Shown in pieces: positions 17,550 through 25,362 of a DNA stretch of 64,000 nucleotides. This stretch comes from DASVWZ01 sp963708575 (GTDB taxonomy: Bacteria > Acidobacteriota > Terriglobia > Terriglobales > Acidobacteriaceae): the NCBI GenBank assembly GCA_963708575.1, contig CAVPTB010000007.1:2232001-2296000 (forward strand), read 5' to 3'. The number at the start of each line of letters is the position of its first letter. Position 1 is the stretch's first letter. A model generated the notes under the pieces. It was not told the origin of the DNA and made no database searches. It worked only from the letters and a program-made list of their open reading frames with translations. Both the position numbers and the translations under genes were made by a program.

Positions 17550-19394
17550 ATGCGCGCCGCACTTATCGTGGTTGCCTTGCTGACGTGCGGAGCCTTGGCA
17601 CAGGACGGCAACGCCTGTTCTTGTGGCAACAACCCATCCGGACGGCCCGCCGCGCGAACACTCAAGCCTTACGCAGGGGCACCAGACGACTTACGGCCGT
17701 ACTCGAAATTTACCGATCCTTATTATCAAAACTATACCGATCTCGTCGAATACAACGGTGCGGCCCGCGATATTCCTGATCCGAATCTCAGCGAACTCGA
17801 CGAAATCCGTATCGGTTTCCTTGGGCCCCTTCATGACCATCGCGACCAGGTCCTAGGTAACAGGATGCTTCACGGTGCACAACTTGCCATCGATGAGGCC
17901 AACAAAGCAGGCGGCTACTGCGGAAAGCCTTTTAAGCTGATGCTTCACAACGACTCCGCAACCTGGGGAGCTTCCAGCAACGAAGTCGTAAAGATGGTTT
18001 ATGACGAAAAAGTTTGGGCCATGTTCGGATCGATCAGCGGGGACACAACGCACATCGCGCTACGCGTGTCGCTGAAGGCTGAGACGCCTCTAGTCAACAG
18101 CGCCTCCACCGATCCCACCATTCCCGAAACCATCATTCCATGGTATTTCACGGACTTACAGGACGATCGCCTGCAGGGCTACACGCTAGCGCGTCACATC
18201 TACACCGAACTTGGACTTAAACGCGTCGCCATCCTGCGCGTTAACGATCGATACGGACGCTTCGGAGTTCTGAAGTTTCGCGATGCGTCGCGGCGCCTGG
18301 GACATCCGGTCGTGATCGAACAAAAATTCATGCCGGGAGATACTGATTTTCGCCGTCAACTCAGTGTCATTCAGGATTCGCGCGCGGACGCCATCGTGAT
18401 CTGGACCGATGTCCTTCCAGCCGCCGCAATTCTGAAGCAGATGCGAGAGTTGGGAATGAAACAGCGAGTCTTCGGCAGCCATCGGACCATTGGTGACGAA
18501 CTGTTGACTCTGGCCGGCCCCGCCGCAGAAGGATTCGAAGCGGTCTTCCCTTACGATCCCACCCAGCGCGACCAGAAATGGATCAGCTTCAACAGCCGTT
18601 TCGAGAACACCTATCACGAGAGACCGGATCATTTCGCTGCCCTTGCTTACGATGCGATGCAGATTCTGCTCCAATCAATCTGCCGCGCCGGATTGAACCG
18701 CGGCCGCATTCGTGACGCGCTGACCAGCATTGAAAGCTATTCTGGGGTCACTGGCGAGATGAGGTTCGATCCGAATTGCAAGAACATCAGCCCGATGTTC
18801 CTGGCAACCGTGCGTCACGGCGCATTCGAGTTCCGGCGCATCACTATGGAAAAGCCCTACGCTCGGGTCGGTGAAGACGCAGTGCAGTACGCCGGACCAG
18901 CCACACCCGAGAGCAGTTCGCCCGAAATCAAGATCGCAGTCTTCGGGCCGAATGCGGACAGGGTCGTGCATTCTGCTGGCTTCGGGGAGTTGCTAAAGAG
19001 CACGGATTCATTAGCTGCGGGCCACGTCACACTTGTCGCTGTTCCCACAGAAGGACCGTGGGGCAAGGCTTCCAGCGGTCTGGTGCAATCGGTTTACCAG
19101 GACCAGGTCCTGGGAATTATCGCGCTGGACCGAAATTCCAGTCATTTAGCGGAACAAATCGGCGTGAAGGCATTCGTCCCAGTGATCGCGATCTCTGCCG
19201 ACAAGGTACTTACGTCGTCCAACATTCCATGGATTTTCCGCCTGCCTGAAGGCACCTCGCCATCCGAAGCTGCGCTTATCTTTGTCCACGCGACGAAAAT
19301 TGCTGGCGCCAATCGTGGAAAGATTCGCGACTTCCTAGCATCTGGGACTTCGGTAGCTGGAGTCCGTTTCTTTCCGACCGGGGAACCCCAGTAA
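17550..19394 (+). CDS. Orphan periplasmic binding protein, tandem Peripla_BP_6 type
   Basis: 614-residue exported protein of the branched-chain amino acid binding family. A signal peptide (1-17, ending GALAQ) is followed by a Cys-containing stretch (NACSCGNN). Domain 1 (about 88-410) is a full LIV-type receptor: EIRIGFLGPLHD, GAQLAIDEANKAGG, FGSISGDTTHIAL, PLVNSASTDPT and KRVAILRVNDRYGRFG. From about residue 450 a second, shorter copy begins (IKIAVFGPNADRVVHSAGFG, PVIAISADKVLTSSNIPWIF). No permease or ATPase gene is adjacent, so a sensing or scavenging role beside the propeller/haem proteins is as likely as transport. The ligand cannot be predicted. Confidence 0.85.
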   Translation: MRAALIVVALLTCGALAQDGNACSCGNNPSGRPAARTLKPYAGAPDDLRPYSKFTDPYYQNYTDLVEYNGAARDIPDPNLSELDEIRIGFLGPLHDHRDQVLGNRMLHGAQLAIDEANKAGGYCGKPFKLMLHNDSATWGASSNEVVKMVYDEKVWAMFGSISGDTTHIALRVSLKAETPLVNSASTDPTIPETIIPWYFTDLQDDRLQGYTLARHIYTELGLKRVAILRVNDRYGRFGVLKFRDASRRLGHPVVIEQKFMPGDTDFRRQLSVIQDSRADAIVIWTDVLPAAAILKQMRELGMKQRVFGSHRTIGDELLTLAGPAAEGFEAVFPYDPTQRDQKWISFNSRFENTYHERPDHFAALAYDAMQILLQSICRAGLNRGRIRDALTSIESYSGVTGEMRFDPNCKNISPMFLATVRHGAFEFRRITMEKPYARVGEDAVQYAGPATPESSSPEIKIAVFGPNADRVVHSAGFGELLKSTDSLAAGHVTLVAVPTEGPWGKASSGLVQSVYQDQVLGIIALDRNSSHLAEQIGVKAFVPVIAISADKVLTSSNIPWIFRLPEGTSPSEAALIFVHATKIAGANRGKIRDFLASGTSVAGVRFFPTGEPQ

Positions 19395-19455
19395 TCTTGT
19401 GATGCCGGGTTGTGATCCAGAACAGACTACCGACTTGCATTAAGATGGATGGGTT

Positions 19456-19544
19456 GCCCGGGTGGCGAAACTGGCAGACGCACGGGACTTAAAATCCCGA
19501 GTTCCGGAAGGAACGTACCGGTTCGATTCCGGTCCCGGGCACCA
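19456..19544 (+). tRNA. tRNA-Leu (anticodon TAA)
   Basis: Acceptor stem GCCCGGG (19456-19462) pairs with CCCGGGC (19534-19540), followed by A and an encoded CCA (19542-19544). The anticodon stem CGGGA/TCCCG (19483-19487 and 19495-19499) encloses a loop with TAA at 19490-19492. A long variable arm (GTTCCGGAAGGAAC) and a T arm with GGTTCGATTCC mark it as a class II tRNA that reads UUA codons. Confidence 0.97.
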
Positions 19545-19570
19545 CAGACTGTGCAGTCGTAGTCTGTTTG
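19544..19570 (+). terminator. Hairpin directly after tRNA-Leu
   Basis: ACAGACT (19544-19550) and AGTCTGT (19561-19567) pair across a 10-base loop, followed by TTG. It begins on the last base of the encoded CCA and lies just before the convergent stop of acetate kinase, so it may end both transcripts. The T-run is short. Confidence 0.45.
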
Positions 19571-19575
19571 GTAGC

Positions 19576-20721
19576 CTACGCAGAAGTTTTACTCATCAGT
19601 TCCCGGCAGTGCCGGGCGATTTGTTGTTCTTCTTGGGCGGGAACGATCTTAATTTTGTCGGCTGTCAGGCCGAGATGTTCAAGGCCGGCGGTCGCGGCGG
19701 TTCGAATGTGGTCGCTGTGCTCCCCGATTCCTCCGGTGAAGACCAGGAGGTCCGTCCCTCCCAGCAGAGCCATGTACGCGCCGATCGTTTTTCGTATCGC
19801 GGTCGCAAAGACATCCAATGCAAGCCGAGCGTTTGAGTCGTTGGCTCGAGCGAGTTCTTCCAGTCTCTTCACGTCGCTCTCACCGGACGAGAGAGCAAGA
19901 AGACCACTCTGATGGTTCAACAGAGATTCCAACTTGTCAGCATCGAGCTTTTCATTGCGCAAAAGATAGACAATAACTCCTGGGTCGAGATCACCGCTTC
20001 TCGTCGCCATCGGGATACCCCCGGTCGGAGTGAGGCCCATGGTGGTGTCAGTCGATTTACCATCCCGCAGCGCGCACAAACTCGACCCGTTACCGAGATG
20101 AGCGAAAATGGCTCGCCGCGGAAGCTTCGCGCCGAGGCGAAATACGAGCGACTCGTAAGAGATTCCGTGAAATCCGTAGCGACGTATCCCGGCGTCGAAG
20201 TAGCGGTGAGGTAGGGCGAAACGTGACGCCACTTCGGGAATCGTCTGGTGGAATGCGTCGTCGAAGCAGGCATAGTGTGCGGCCGACGGAAAAATCGACT
20301 GTGCGGCGGCGATAAGTATTAAAGCCTGCGGAATGTGCAACGGGGCAAAATGTTTGGCGGCCCGCAGTTGATCGAGAACTTGTGGAGTAATGATTTGGTG
20401 CTTACAGAGCTTGGGGCCGCCATGTACTACGCGATGGCCGACCGCTGCAGGCATCTGGTTGAAATGTTCCCGTATAGCGGCAGCCAGAGCACTCAAGGCA
20501 TCGCTCTGAGATTCGTGGATAGCTTCTCGCTGCAAGAGCGAGGATCCATCGGCCGCCCGGATGTGTAAACTTCCAGTGCCCCGCCCAATTCCGTCGGCGC
20601 TCCCCGTCAGGAGCGGCTCTTCATCAGTCGCGCCCCGCTGGTAGATGCCGAACTTCAGCGAAGACGACCCGCTATTCAGCGCCAGTATTAGTTCATCGTT
20701 GCTGCCAGATTCTTTTCCCAT
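19576..20721 (-). CDS. ackA: Acetate kinase
   Basis: 381-residue cytoplasmic kinase that interconverts acetyl phosphate plus ADP with acetate plus ATP. Family motifs are all present: LALNSGSSSLKFGIY near the N-terminus, GHRVVHGG, CFDDAFHQTIP, YGFHGISYESL, AHLGNGSSLCA, DTTMGLTPTGGIPMATRSGD and VFTGGIGEHS. It is slightly shorter than the usual 400 residues. It lies three bases after the phosphoketolase gene, and the pair would convert xylulose 5-phosphate or fructose 6-phosphate into acetyl phosphate and then ATP. It runs convergently toward tRNA-Leu. Confidence 0.97.
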   Translation of the reverse strand: MGKESGSNDELILALNSGSSSLKFGIYQRGATDEEPLLTGSADGIGRGTGSLHIRAADGSSLLQREAIHESQSDALSALAAAIREHFNQMPAAVGHRVVHGGPKLCKHQIITPQVLDQLRAAKHFAPLHIPQALILIAAAQSIFPSAAHYACFDDAFHQTIPEVASRFALPHRYFDAGIRRYGFHGISYESLVFRLGAKLPRRAIFAHLGNGSSLCALRDGKSTDTTMGLTPTGGIPMATRSGDLDPGVIVYLLRNEKLDADKLESLLNHQSGLLALSSGESDVKRLEELARANDSNARLALDVFATAIRKTIGAYMALLGGTDLLVFTGGIGEHSDHIRTAATAGLEHLGLTADKIKIVPAQEEQQIARHCRELMSKTSA

Positions 20722-20724
20722 GCC

Positions 20725-23109
20725 CTAACCGGGCCATTTCCAGTTTCGAATTTCTTCTTTGTCGATGCCTTCCGCGTGGGCGTAAGCGACGCTCTCAATG
20801 ATCTGGCCTTTCAGCCATTCTTTAACGTGAGCGCCGATCGAGCGCAGGCGCGGAACACGGTCGATGACATCAATCGCCAGATCAAAGCGATCGATCTGAT
20901 TGATGATTGCGAGTTCCAAAGGCGTGTTGATGTTTCCTTTCTCTTTGTAGCCGCGCACATGAATATTTTCATGATTTCTACGCCGGTAACTGAGTTTGTG
21001 AATCAGAGAAGCATAGGAATGGAAGTTGAAGATCACTGGCTTATCGGCCGTAAAGAGTGAATCGAAATCGCGATCGGAAAGCCCGTGAGGATGCTCAGTC
21101 GATGGCACCAGCCGGAACAGATCCACCACGTTGACGAACCGTATCTTCAAATCGTGGAAATGCTCCTTTAGTATTGCGACCGCCCCGAGTGACTCCATGG
21201 TCGGAATATCACCTGCGCACGCCATGACGACGTCGGGATCTTCGCCGTCATCGGTGGAGGCCCAGTCCCAGATGCCGACGCCTTTCGTGCAATGGGTAAT
21301 GGCGTCTTCCATACTCAAGTACTGGAGATGCTCCTGCTTGTCTGCCACGATCACGTTGACGTAATCGCGGGAACGCAGGCAATGATCCGTCACACTCAGC
21401 AAACAATTTGCGTCCGGGGGCAAATAGATGCGCACCACATCTGGACTCTTGTTGGTGACCACGTCGAGAAATCCGGGGTCCTGGTGGGTGAAGCCATTGT
21501 GATCCTGACGCCAGACCAGAGATGTGATGAGGATGTTGATCGAAGGAACCGGAGCACGCCAAGAGAGTTCTTTCTTCGATTTCTCCAGCCATTTGGCGTG
21601 CTGGTTAAACATCGAATCGATGATGTGCACGAAGGCTTCGTAAGTTGAGAAGAGTCCGTGGCGACCTGTCAGGACGTAACCTTCAAACCAGCCCTCAAGG
21701 GTGTGCTCACTAAGCATCTCCATCACTCGTCCAGCAACGTCGAGTTCCCCTCCGTCCGCATCTTCGGGTTTATACTCGGCAAGCCACGTCTTCTTTGATG
21801 CTGCGTAGATCGCGGTGAGTCTGTTCGACGCCGTCTCATCAGGTCCGAAGACCCGAAAAGAATTCATGTTGCGGCGCATGACCTCAGCAAGAAAATGCGC
21901 CAGCACATCAGTGGGTGGGGCATACGTCTTGCCCGGAGCCGTCACCTTGGCTGCGTAGTCGCGAAAGTCGGGCAACTCGAGTTCTTTGCGCAACACCCCG
22001 CCATTGGCGTGGGGATTCGCTGAGATGCGCCTCGATCCGGTAGGCGCGAGTTGTTGTAGTTCCGGTATAAGGCTGCCGTTAGCATCGAACAACTCTTCTG
22101 GCTTGTAACTGCGCAGCCAGGATTCCACCAGAGCTAAACTCTTCTTATTTGTGGCGGCATCGAGCACCGGCACTTGGTGGGCTCTCCATGAGCCTTCCAC
22201 CTTGTGGCCATCCACTTCTTTCGGCCCGGTCCATCCTTTCGGCGAACGCAGCACGATCATGGGCCAGCGCGGACGGCCCGGGTCTCCGGTAGTACGAGCA
22301 TGTTGCTGAATCGAACGAATCTCGAGGATGCATTGCTCCAGGGTGGAAGCCATTTTCTGATGCATTCTCGGTGGATCGTCGCCTTCCACGAAATACGGTT
22401 TGTAGCCGTACCCAATCAGCAGCGACTCCAAGTCCTCGTGCGGGATGCGCGCCAGAATGGTTGGATTTGCGATCTTGTAGCCGTTGAGATGCAGCACTGG
22501 CAGTACGGCCCCATCTCGAATCGCATTCAGGAATTTGTTGGAATGCCACGAGGTGGCAAGGGGACCGGTCTCGGCCTCGCCATCGCCGATTGCCACTGTC
22601 ACGATCAGGTCGGGATTATCGAATGCTGCGCCGTATGCGTGCGAGATGGAGTAACCGAGTTCTCCGCCTTCGTGAATGGAACCCGGCGTCTCCGGTGTGC
22701 AGTGCGAGCCTATTCCACCCGGAAATGAGAATTGCTTGAAGAACTTGAGCAGGCCTGCTTCGTCGCGACTCTTGTCTGGATAAATTTCGGAGTAGTGGCC
22801 TTCGAGATAGCAATTTGCCAGAGTTGCCGGGGCACCGTGACCCGGGCCCGAGACATACATCATATTCAGATCGTATTTCCGAATAAGACGGTTCAAATGC
22901 ACCCAAATCAGAGATTGGCCGGGATCGGATCCCCAATGACCGAGCAGCCGGTTCTTGATGTGTTCCGGCTTCAGTGGTTCCCGTAGGAGGGGATTCGCAC
23001 GAAGATAGATCATGCCCGCTGACAGATAATTGCAGGCTCGCCAGTAAGCATCTATCTTTCTAAGTTCTTCGGCTGGAAGGGTCACAGGGACTTCAGGTGT
23101 TTGAGTCAT
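20725..23109 (-). CDS. xfp: Xylulose-5-P / fructose-6-P phosphoketolase
   Basis: 794-residue thiamine diphosphate enzyme that splits xylulose 5-phosphate (and often fructose 6-phosphate) to acetyl phosphate plus a sugar phosphate. Seen: YLRANPLLREPLK, the LLGHWGSDPGQSLIWVHLN substrate region, YVSGPGHGAPA, FPGGIGSHCTPETPGSIHEG, the ThDP motif IGDGEAETGPLATSWHSNKF, and QDHNGFTHQDPGFLD in the C-terminal half. Length matches the family. It is first in the operon with ackA. This module gives ATP without NAD reduction and is found in several acidobacteria and other soil bacteria; here it may serve as a carbon bypass during sugar excess. Confidence 0.97.
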   Translation of the reverse strand: MTQTPEVPVTLPAEELRKIDAYWRACNYLSAGMIYLRANPLLREPLKPEHIKNRLLGHWGSDPGQSLIWVHLNRLIRKYDLNMMYVSGPGHGAPATLANCYLEGHYSEIYPDKSRDEAGLLKFFKQFSFPGGIGSHCTPETPGSIHEGGELGYSISHAYGAAFDNPDLIVTVAIGDGEAETGPLATSWHSNKFLNAIRDGAVLPVLHLNGYKIANPTILARIPHEDLESLLIGYGYKPYFVEGDDPPRMHQKMASTLEQCILEIRSIQQHARTTGDPGRPRWPMIVLRSPKGWTGPKEVDGHKVEGSWRAHQVPVLDAATNKKSLALVESWLRSYKPEELFDANGSLIPELQQLAPTGSRRISANPHANGGVLRKELELPDFRDYAAKVTAPGKTYAPPTDVLAHFLAEVMRRNMNSFRVFGPDETASNRLTAIYAASKKTWLAEYKPEDADGGELDVAGRVMEMLSEHTLEGWFEGYVLTGRHGLFSTYEAFVHIIDSMFNQHAKWLEKSKKELSWRAPVPSINILITSLVWRQDHNGFTHQDPGFLDVVTNKSPDVVRIYLPPDANCLLSVTDHCLRSRDYVNVIVADKQEHLQYLSMEDAITHCTKGVGIWDWASTDDGEDPDVVMACAGDIPTMESLGAVAILKEHFHDLKIRFVNVVDLFRLVPSTEHPHGLSDRDFDSLFTADKPVIFNFHSYASLIHKLSYRRRNHENIHVRGYKEKGNINTPLELAIINQIDRFDLAIDVIDRVPRLRSIGAHVKEWLKGQIIESVAYAHAEGIDKEEIRNWKWPG

Positions 23110-23267
23110 GAGATTCTTTTCGACAGTTTGAGATGCGGCTTCGGGAAAGACACTTCAGCCGTAAGAGCCGCACTTCTCAGATGCGGTTAGTTGATCTCGT
23201 GATCTAAGATACTTCTCCACAGGGTACTAGCTTTGCCGTTCGCGAGAAGTTTCGGGCTAGGAGAGTC

Positions 23268-24398
23268 TTAACCGGCAGCTTGTGCTACGGCAGCACGCGG
23301 GTTTCGCTGCCGGCGCAATTCGCCGAGGAAGGCATCAACCGGAAGATGATTTCGACTGAGGAAGAGATCGAGCAGGGGATCCTCGATTGTTTTCGGAGGC
23401 GGTACAACGGGTGTGGTAGCGACTTCTTCCATACCTTCGGGCGCGACCTCCAGTTCCGGCACAACATCCTTGCGGCTTACTAGAGTTTGAACAAACTTCT
23501 CTACTAATTGAACCTGCTGCGCGGTGGTACGCGCGAACTGCACACCCATGCCGGTTTCTTGATGAGCGACGCGAACCGTACCTTCAACTTCAGCTCTCAC
23601 TTCCCCGGCTCGCATACCGATGGTCACACGAGTTCCCACCGGAAATGGGGGGACGATCTGCAAATAGCAACCGCCCAGACTCAGATCGGTGAGTTTGCAC
23701 GCCACAGGCGGATCCTCGGCTTCAACTTCTGGGGAGTGCTTGGTGAGCCACGCTTTTAGCGCACTACGATGCTCGAGAGAAAGGTCAACAAAGCGAAGTC
23801 CGGCCTGCGCGGCATTGTTCGACCAGGCAAACGCCGCTCCAGTATCAATCGGAGAATCAGAGCCTGGCAGCACGAAACTCACGCGTAATGGCCCGGTGTT
23901 CTGAGCGCGCTGGGTGAAGCGGATCGCCATTCCCCCTTCGCTCAGGTCAACCGTATTCGTCTTTTGTGGAGTGTTGCCAAACGAAAGAGTAATGGGAAGT
24001 TCAAGCGGAACGCGAGTATTGCGCCGGCGTTCGCACTTCATTAAAGCGCGCGCGGCGCGGAAGCTGCTCTTGGCGCGCTCGATGGAGATCGGCTTATAAA
24101 GAACGAAATGCGCTCCCAACGAGAAGGCGCTCTTGAGTTCTTTCGAGCCATCGATTACGGCGACTCCGATCGCGTGTTTGTTGCAAGGTGCCAAGCGCAC
24201 ACTTTTCAGAACGTTTGCCGCGACCGTCTCGTCATCGCAATCCACAATTACCGCCTCAAAACGCTGCCGGGTCAGGCGGCGGACGGCGGTCTCCGCGTCC
24301 ATGGAATGTTCCATATTGATTTCAAGATCGCTCAATACCCGCCGGAGGATGCGCAGGATCTTGTCGTCGGAACAGATTACGATTGAACGCAAGTTCAT
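23268..24398 (-). CDS. Receiver protein with two PilZ domains
   Basis: 376 residues. The N-terminal receiver (1-115) has SDD in beta1, VIVDCDD with the likely phospho-accepting Asp, and the conserved Lys in VLYKPIS. PilZ domain 1 (about 122-225) keeps both c-di-GMP motifs, R-R-x3-R (RRNTR) and DLSEGGMAI. PilZ domain 2 (about 230-310) has the second motif (DLSLGG) but no RxxxR before it, so it probably does not bind c-di-GMP by itself. The tail is Pro/Glu-rich. It likely links a phosphorelay to c-di-GMP control of surface behaviour. A 51-residue coiled-coil gene lies 25 bases upstream in the same direction. Confidence 0.88.
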   Translation of the reverse strand: MNLRSIVICSDDKILRILRRVLSDLEINMEHSMDAETAVRRLTRQRFEAVIVDCDDETVAANVLKSVRLAPCNKHAIGVAVIDGSKELKSAFSLGAHFVLYKPISIERAKSSFRAARALMKCERRRNTRVPLELPITLSFGNTPQKTNTVDLSEGGMAIRFTQRAQNTGPLRVSFVLPGSDSPIDTGAAFAWSNNAAQAGLRFVDLSLEHRSALKAWLTKHSPEVEAEDPPVACKLTDLSLGGCYLQIVPPFPVGTRVTIGMRAGEVRAEVEGTVRVAHQETGMGVQFARTTAQQVQLVEKFVQTLVSRKDVVPELEVAPEGMEEVATTPVVPPPKTIEDPLLDLFLSRNHLPVDAFLGELRRQRNPRAAVAQAAG

Positions 24399-24423
24399 AT
24401 CTGCTAGGCGCCTTTAACTCCTC

Positions 24424-24579
24424 TTATTGTCCAGCGGAAGCGCCCTCTGCTTCTTCTTCGCCCAGTAAATGTGCGACGTTACGGAGTTGATCGGCAGCAT
24501 TCTGCAGTGCTTCAATCTGCTTGGCCAACTGTGCCTGCTCAGCCTGCTTCTTGCGGAGTACTTCGTGGATGTCTCTCAA
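24424..24579 (-). CDS. 51-residue coiled-coil microprotein (TTG start)
   Basis: A short gene that ATG-only searches would miss. AGGAGG lies 8 bases before a TTG at 24579 and the frame runs 51 codons to TAA at 24424-24426. The product begins MRDIHEVLRKKQAEQAQLAK and ends with an acidic tail (GEEEAEGASAGQ). Heptad-like spacing of Leu/Ile (VLRKKQ, LAKQIEALQNAADQLRNVAHLL) predicts one amphipathic helix or coiled coil. It lies 25 bases upstream of the receiver-PilZ gene, so the two are probably co-transcribed, and it may be a partner or stabiliser of that protein. No family name is known to me. Confidence 0.7.
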   Translation of the reverse strand: MRDIHEVLRKKQAEQAQLAKQIEALQNAADQLRNVAHLLGEEEAEGASAGQ

Positions 24580-24813
24580 GGGGAATTCCTCCTACTGGCA
24601 CTGTAGGTTGGCCCGGAAAGTGCGTCAATCGAGGCGACATCCCGCGTGGTTACTCGCGTAATCTCGACCCGGACCATATCAAGAAAGTAAGGCTAGAGGC
24701 TGTTCCCCAAAAGTCGGCCCCAATCGCACCCGTAGCCTCAAAACCGCGCAAATCAAGGCATTTCTTATCAGAAGTTTACGAAGAATTCCTCATGATTAAA
24801 TCTTAGTTTTCCG

Positions 24814-24842
24814 TTGACGGGTGACCAGGAATGAAGTAACAT
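24814..24842 (+). promoter_or_regulatory. Sigma-70 promoter for the 75-residue gene
   Basis: TTGACG (24814-24819) and TAACAT (24837-24842) are separated by exactly 17 bases. Transcription would start near 24849, leaving a 5' leader of about 135 bases before the ATG at 24985. Confidence 0.6.
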
Positions 24843-24894
24843 TTTGCACTTCCAGTTAGCTTAGGAGTCGTTCTGGGCCTTAGTCGTTTATTTG

Positions 24895-24921
24895 GCCGGG
24901 GGACGTGTGCGAATCCCCGGC
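24895..24921 (+). promoter_or_regulatory. G+C-rich hairpin in the leader
   Basis: GCCGGGGG (24895-24902) pairs with TCCCCGGC (24914-24921) around an 11-base loop (one G-T pair). It lies mid-leader, 64 bases before the start codon, and has no T-run. It could stabilise the message or bind a protein; no known riboswitch class is recognised. Confidence 0.45.
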
Positions 24922-24984
24922 AAGGGTCTTTGAATCTAAGTCTATAGCTGGATTTTTACATCCCAAGTGTGAGGCGCACTATTC

Positions 24985-25212
24985 ATGGCAAAGCGACGCG
25001 GAAATCCTAATTGGGGCAAGCCCGAGCCGATCGGCCCCATCGTCCCTACAGTGACGGAGTTCGAGCAGGTGGTTCGAGAATACAAATTGACTCCGGATCA
25101 ATATCTGCGGTCGACCCGGCTCCGCGAGTGGGCGCGACGCAACAAGAACTCCAAGTACATCCCCGAACCTCTGTTGGAAGCCTGGGGATTCGAGATCGAA
25201 TCAACGCTCTAA
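24985..25212 (+). CDS. Small basic protein of unknown function (75 aa)
   Basis: 75 residues, basic and soluble, beginning MAKRRGNPNWGKPEPIGPI. The middle is Tyr/Arg-rich (VREYKLTPDQYLRSTRLREW) and is followed by RRNKNSKYIPEPLLEAWGFE. There is no membrane segment and no metal motif. It stands alone with its own promoter, structured leader and strong terminator, which suggests a well-expressed single gene. The LTPDQYLRSTRLREWARRNK stretch could form two helices able to bind nucleic acid, but that is a guess. I recognise no family. Confidence 0.8.
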   Translation: MAKRRGNPNWGKPEPIGPIVPTVTEFEQVVREYKLTPDQYLRSTRLREWARRNKNSKYIPEPLLEAWGFEIESTL

Positions 25213-25235
25213 TTAATCAGCTCTTGAGCTACGCC

Positions 25236-25265
25236 GGGCCGCCGAAAGGCGGCCCTCAGCTTTTC
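25236..25265 (+). terminator. Rho-independent terminator of the 75-residue gene
   Basis: Perfect 8-bp stem GGGCCGCC/GGCGGCCC (25236-25243 and 25248-25255) with a GAAA tetraloop, followed within 6 bases by TTTT. It begins 23 bases past the stop codon. Confidence 0.85.
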
Positions 25266-25362
25266 TAGAGTGGCGGTTATCCTAGCGCGCTTGGGGTCTA
25301 AAAAGTGTCAGCCAAAGGTCGCTGAATTTTATCGGATCCTGTTTTGTTAGAATCGCCAAAGC

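Larger units (their letters stand above)
24580..24984. other. 405-base divergent intergenic region with leader
   Basis: Separates the leftward PilZ operon from the rightward 75-residue gene. The left part (24580-24810) holds no gene that I can support. The right part has a good promoter (24814-24842) and a leader of about 135 bases with a strong hairpin (24895-24921), listed separately. Confidence 0.6.

Noticed and set aside
19456..19575. tRNA-Leu as an integration site of a genomic island
   Set aside because: There is no integrase, no repeated tRNA 3' end and the neighbours are ordinary metabolic genes.
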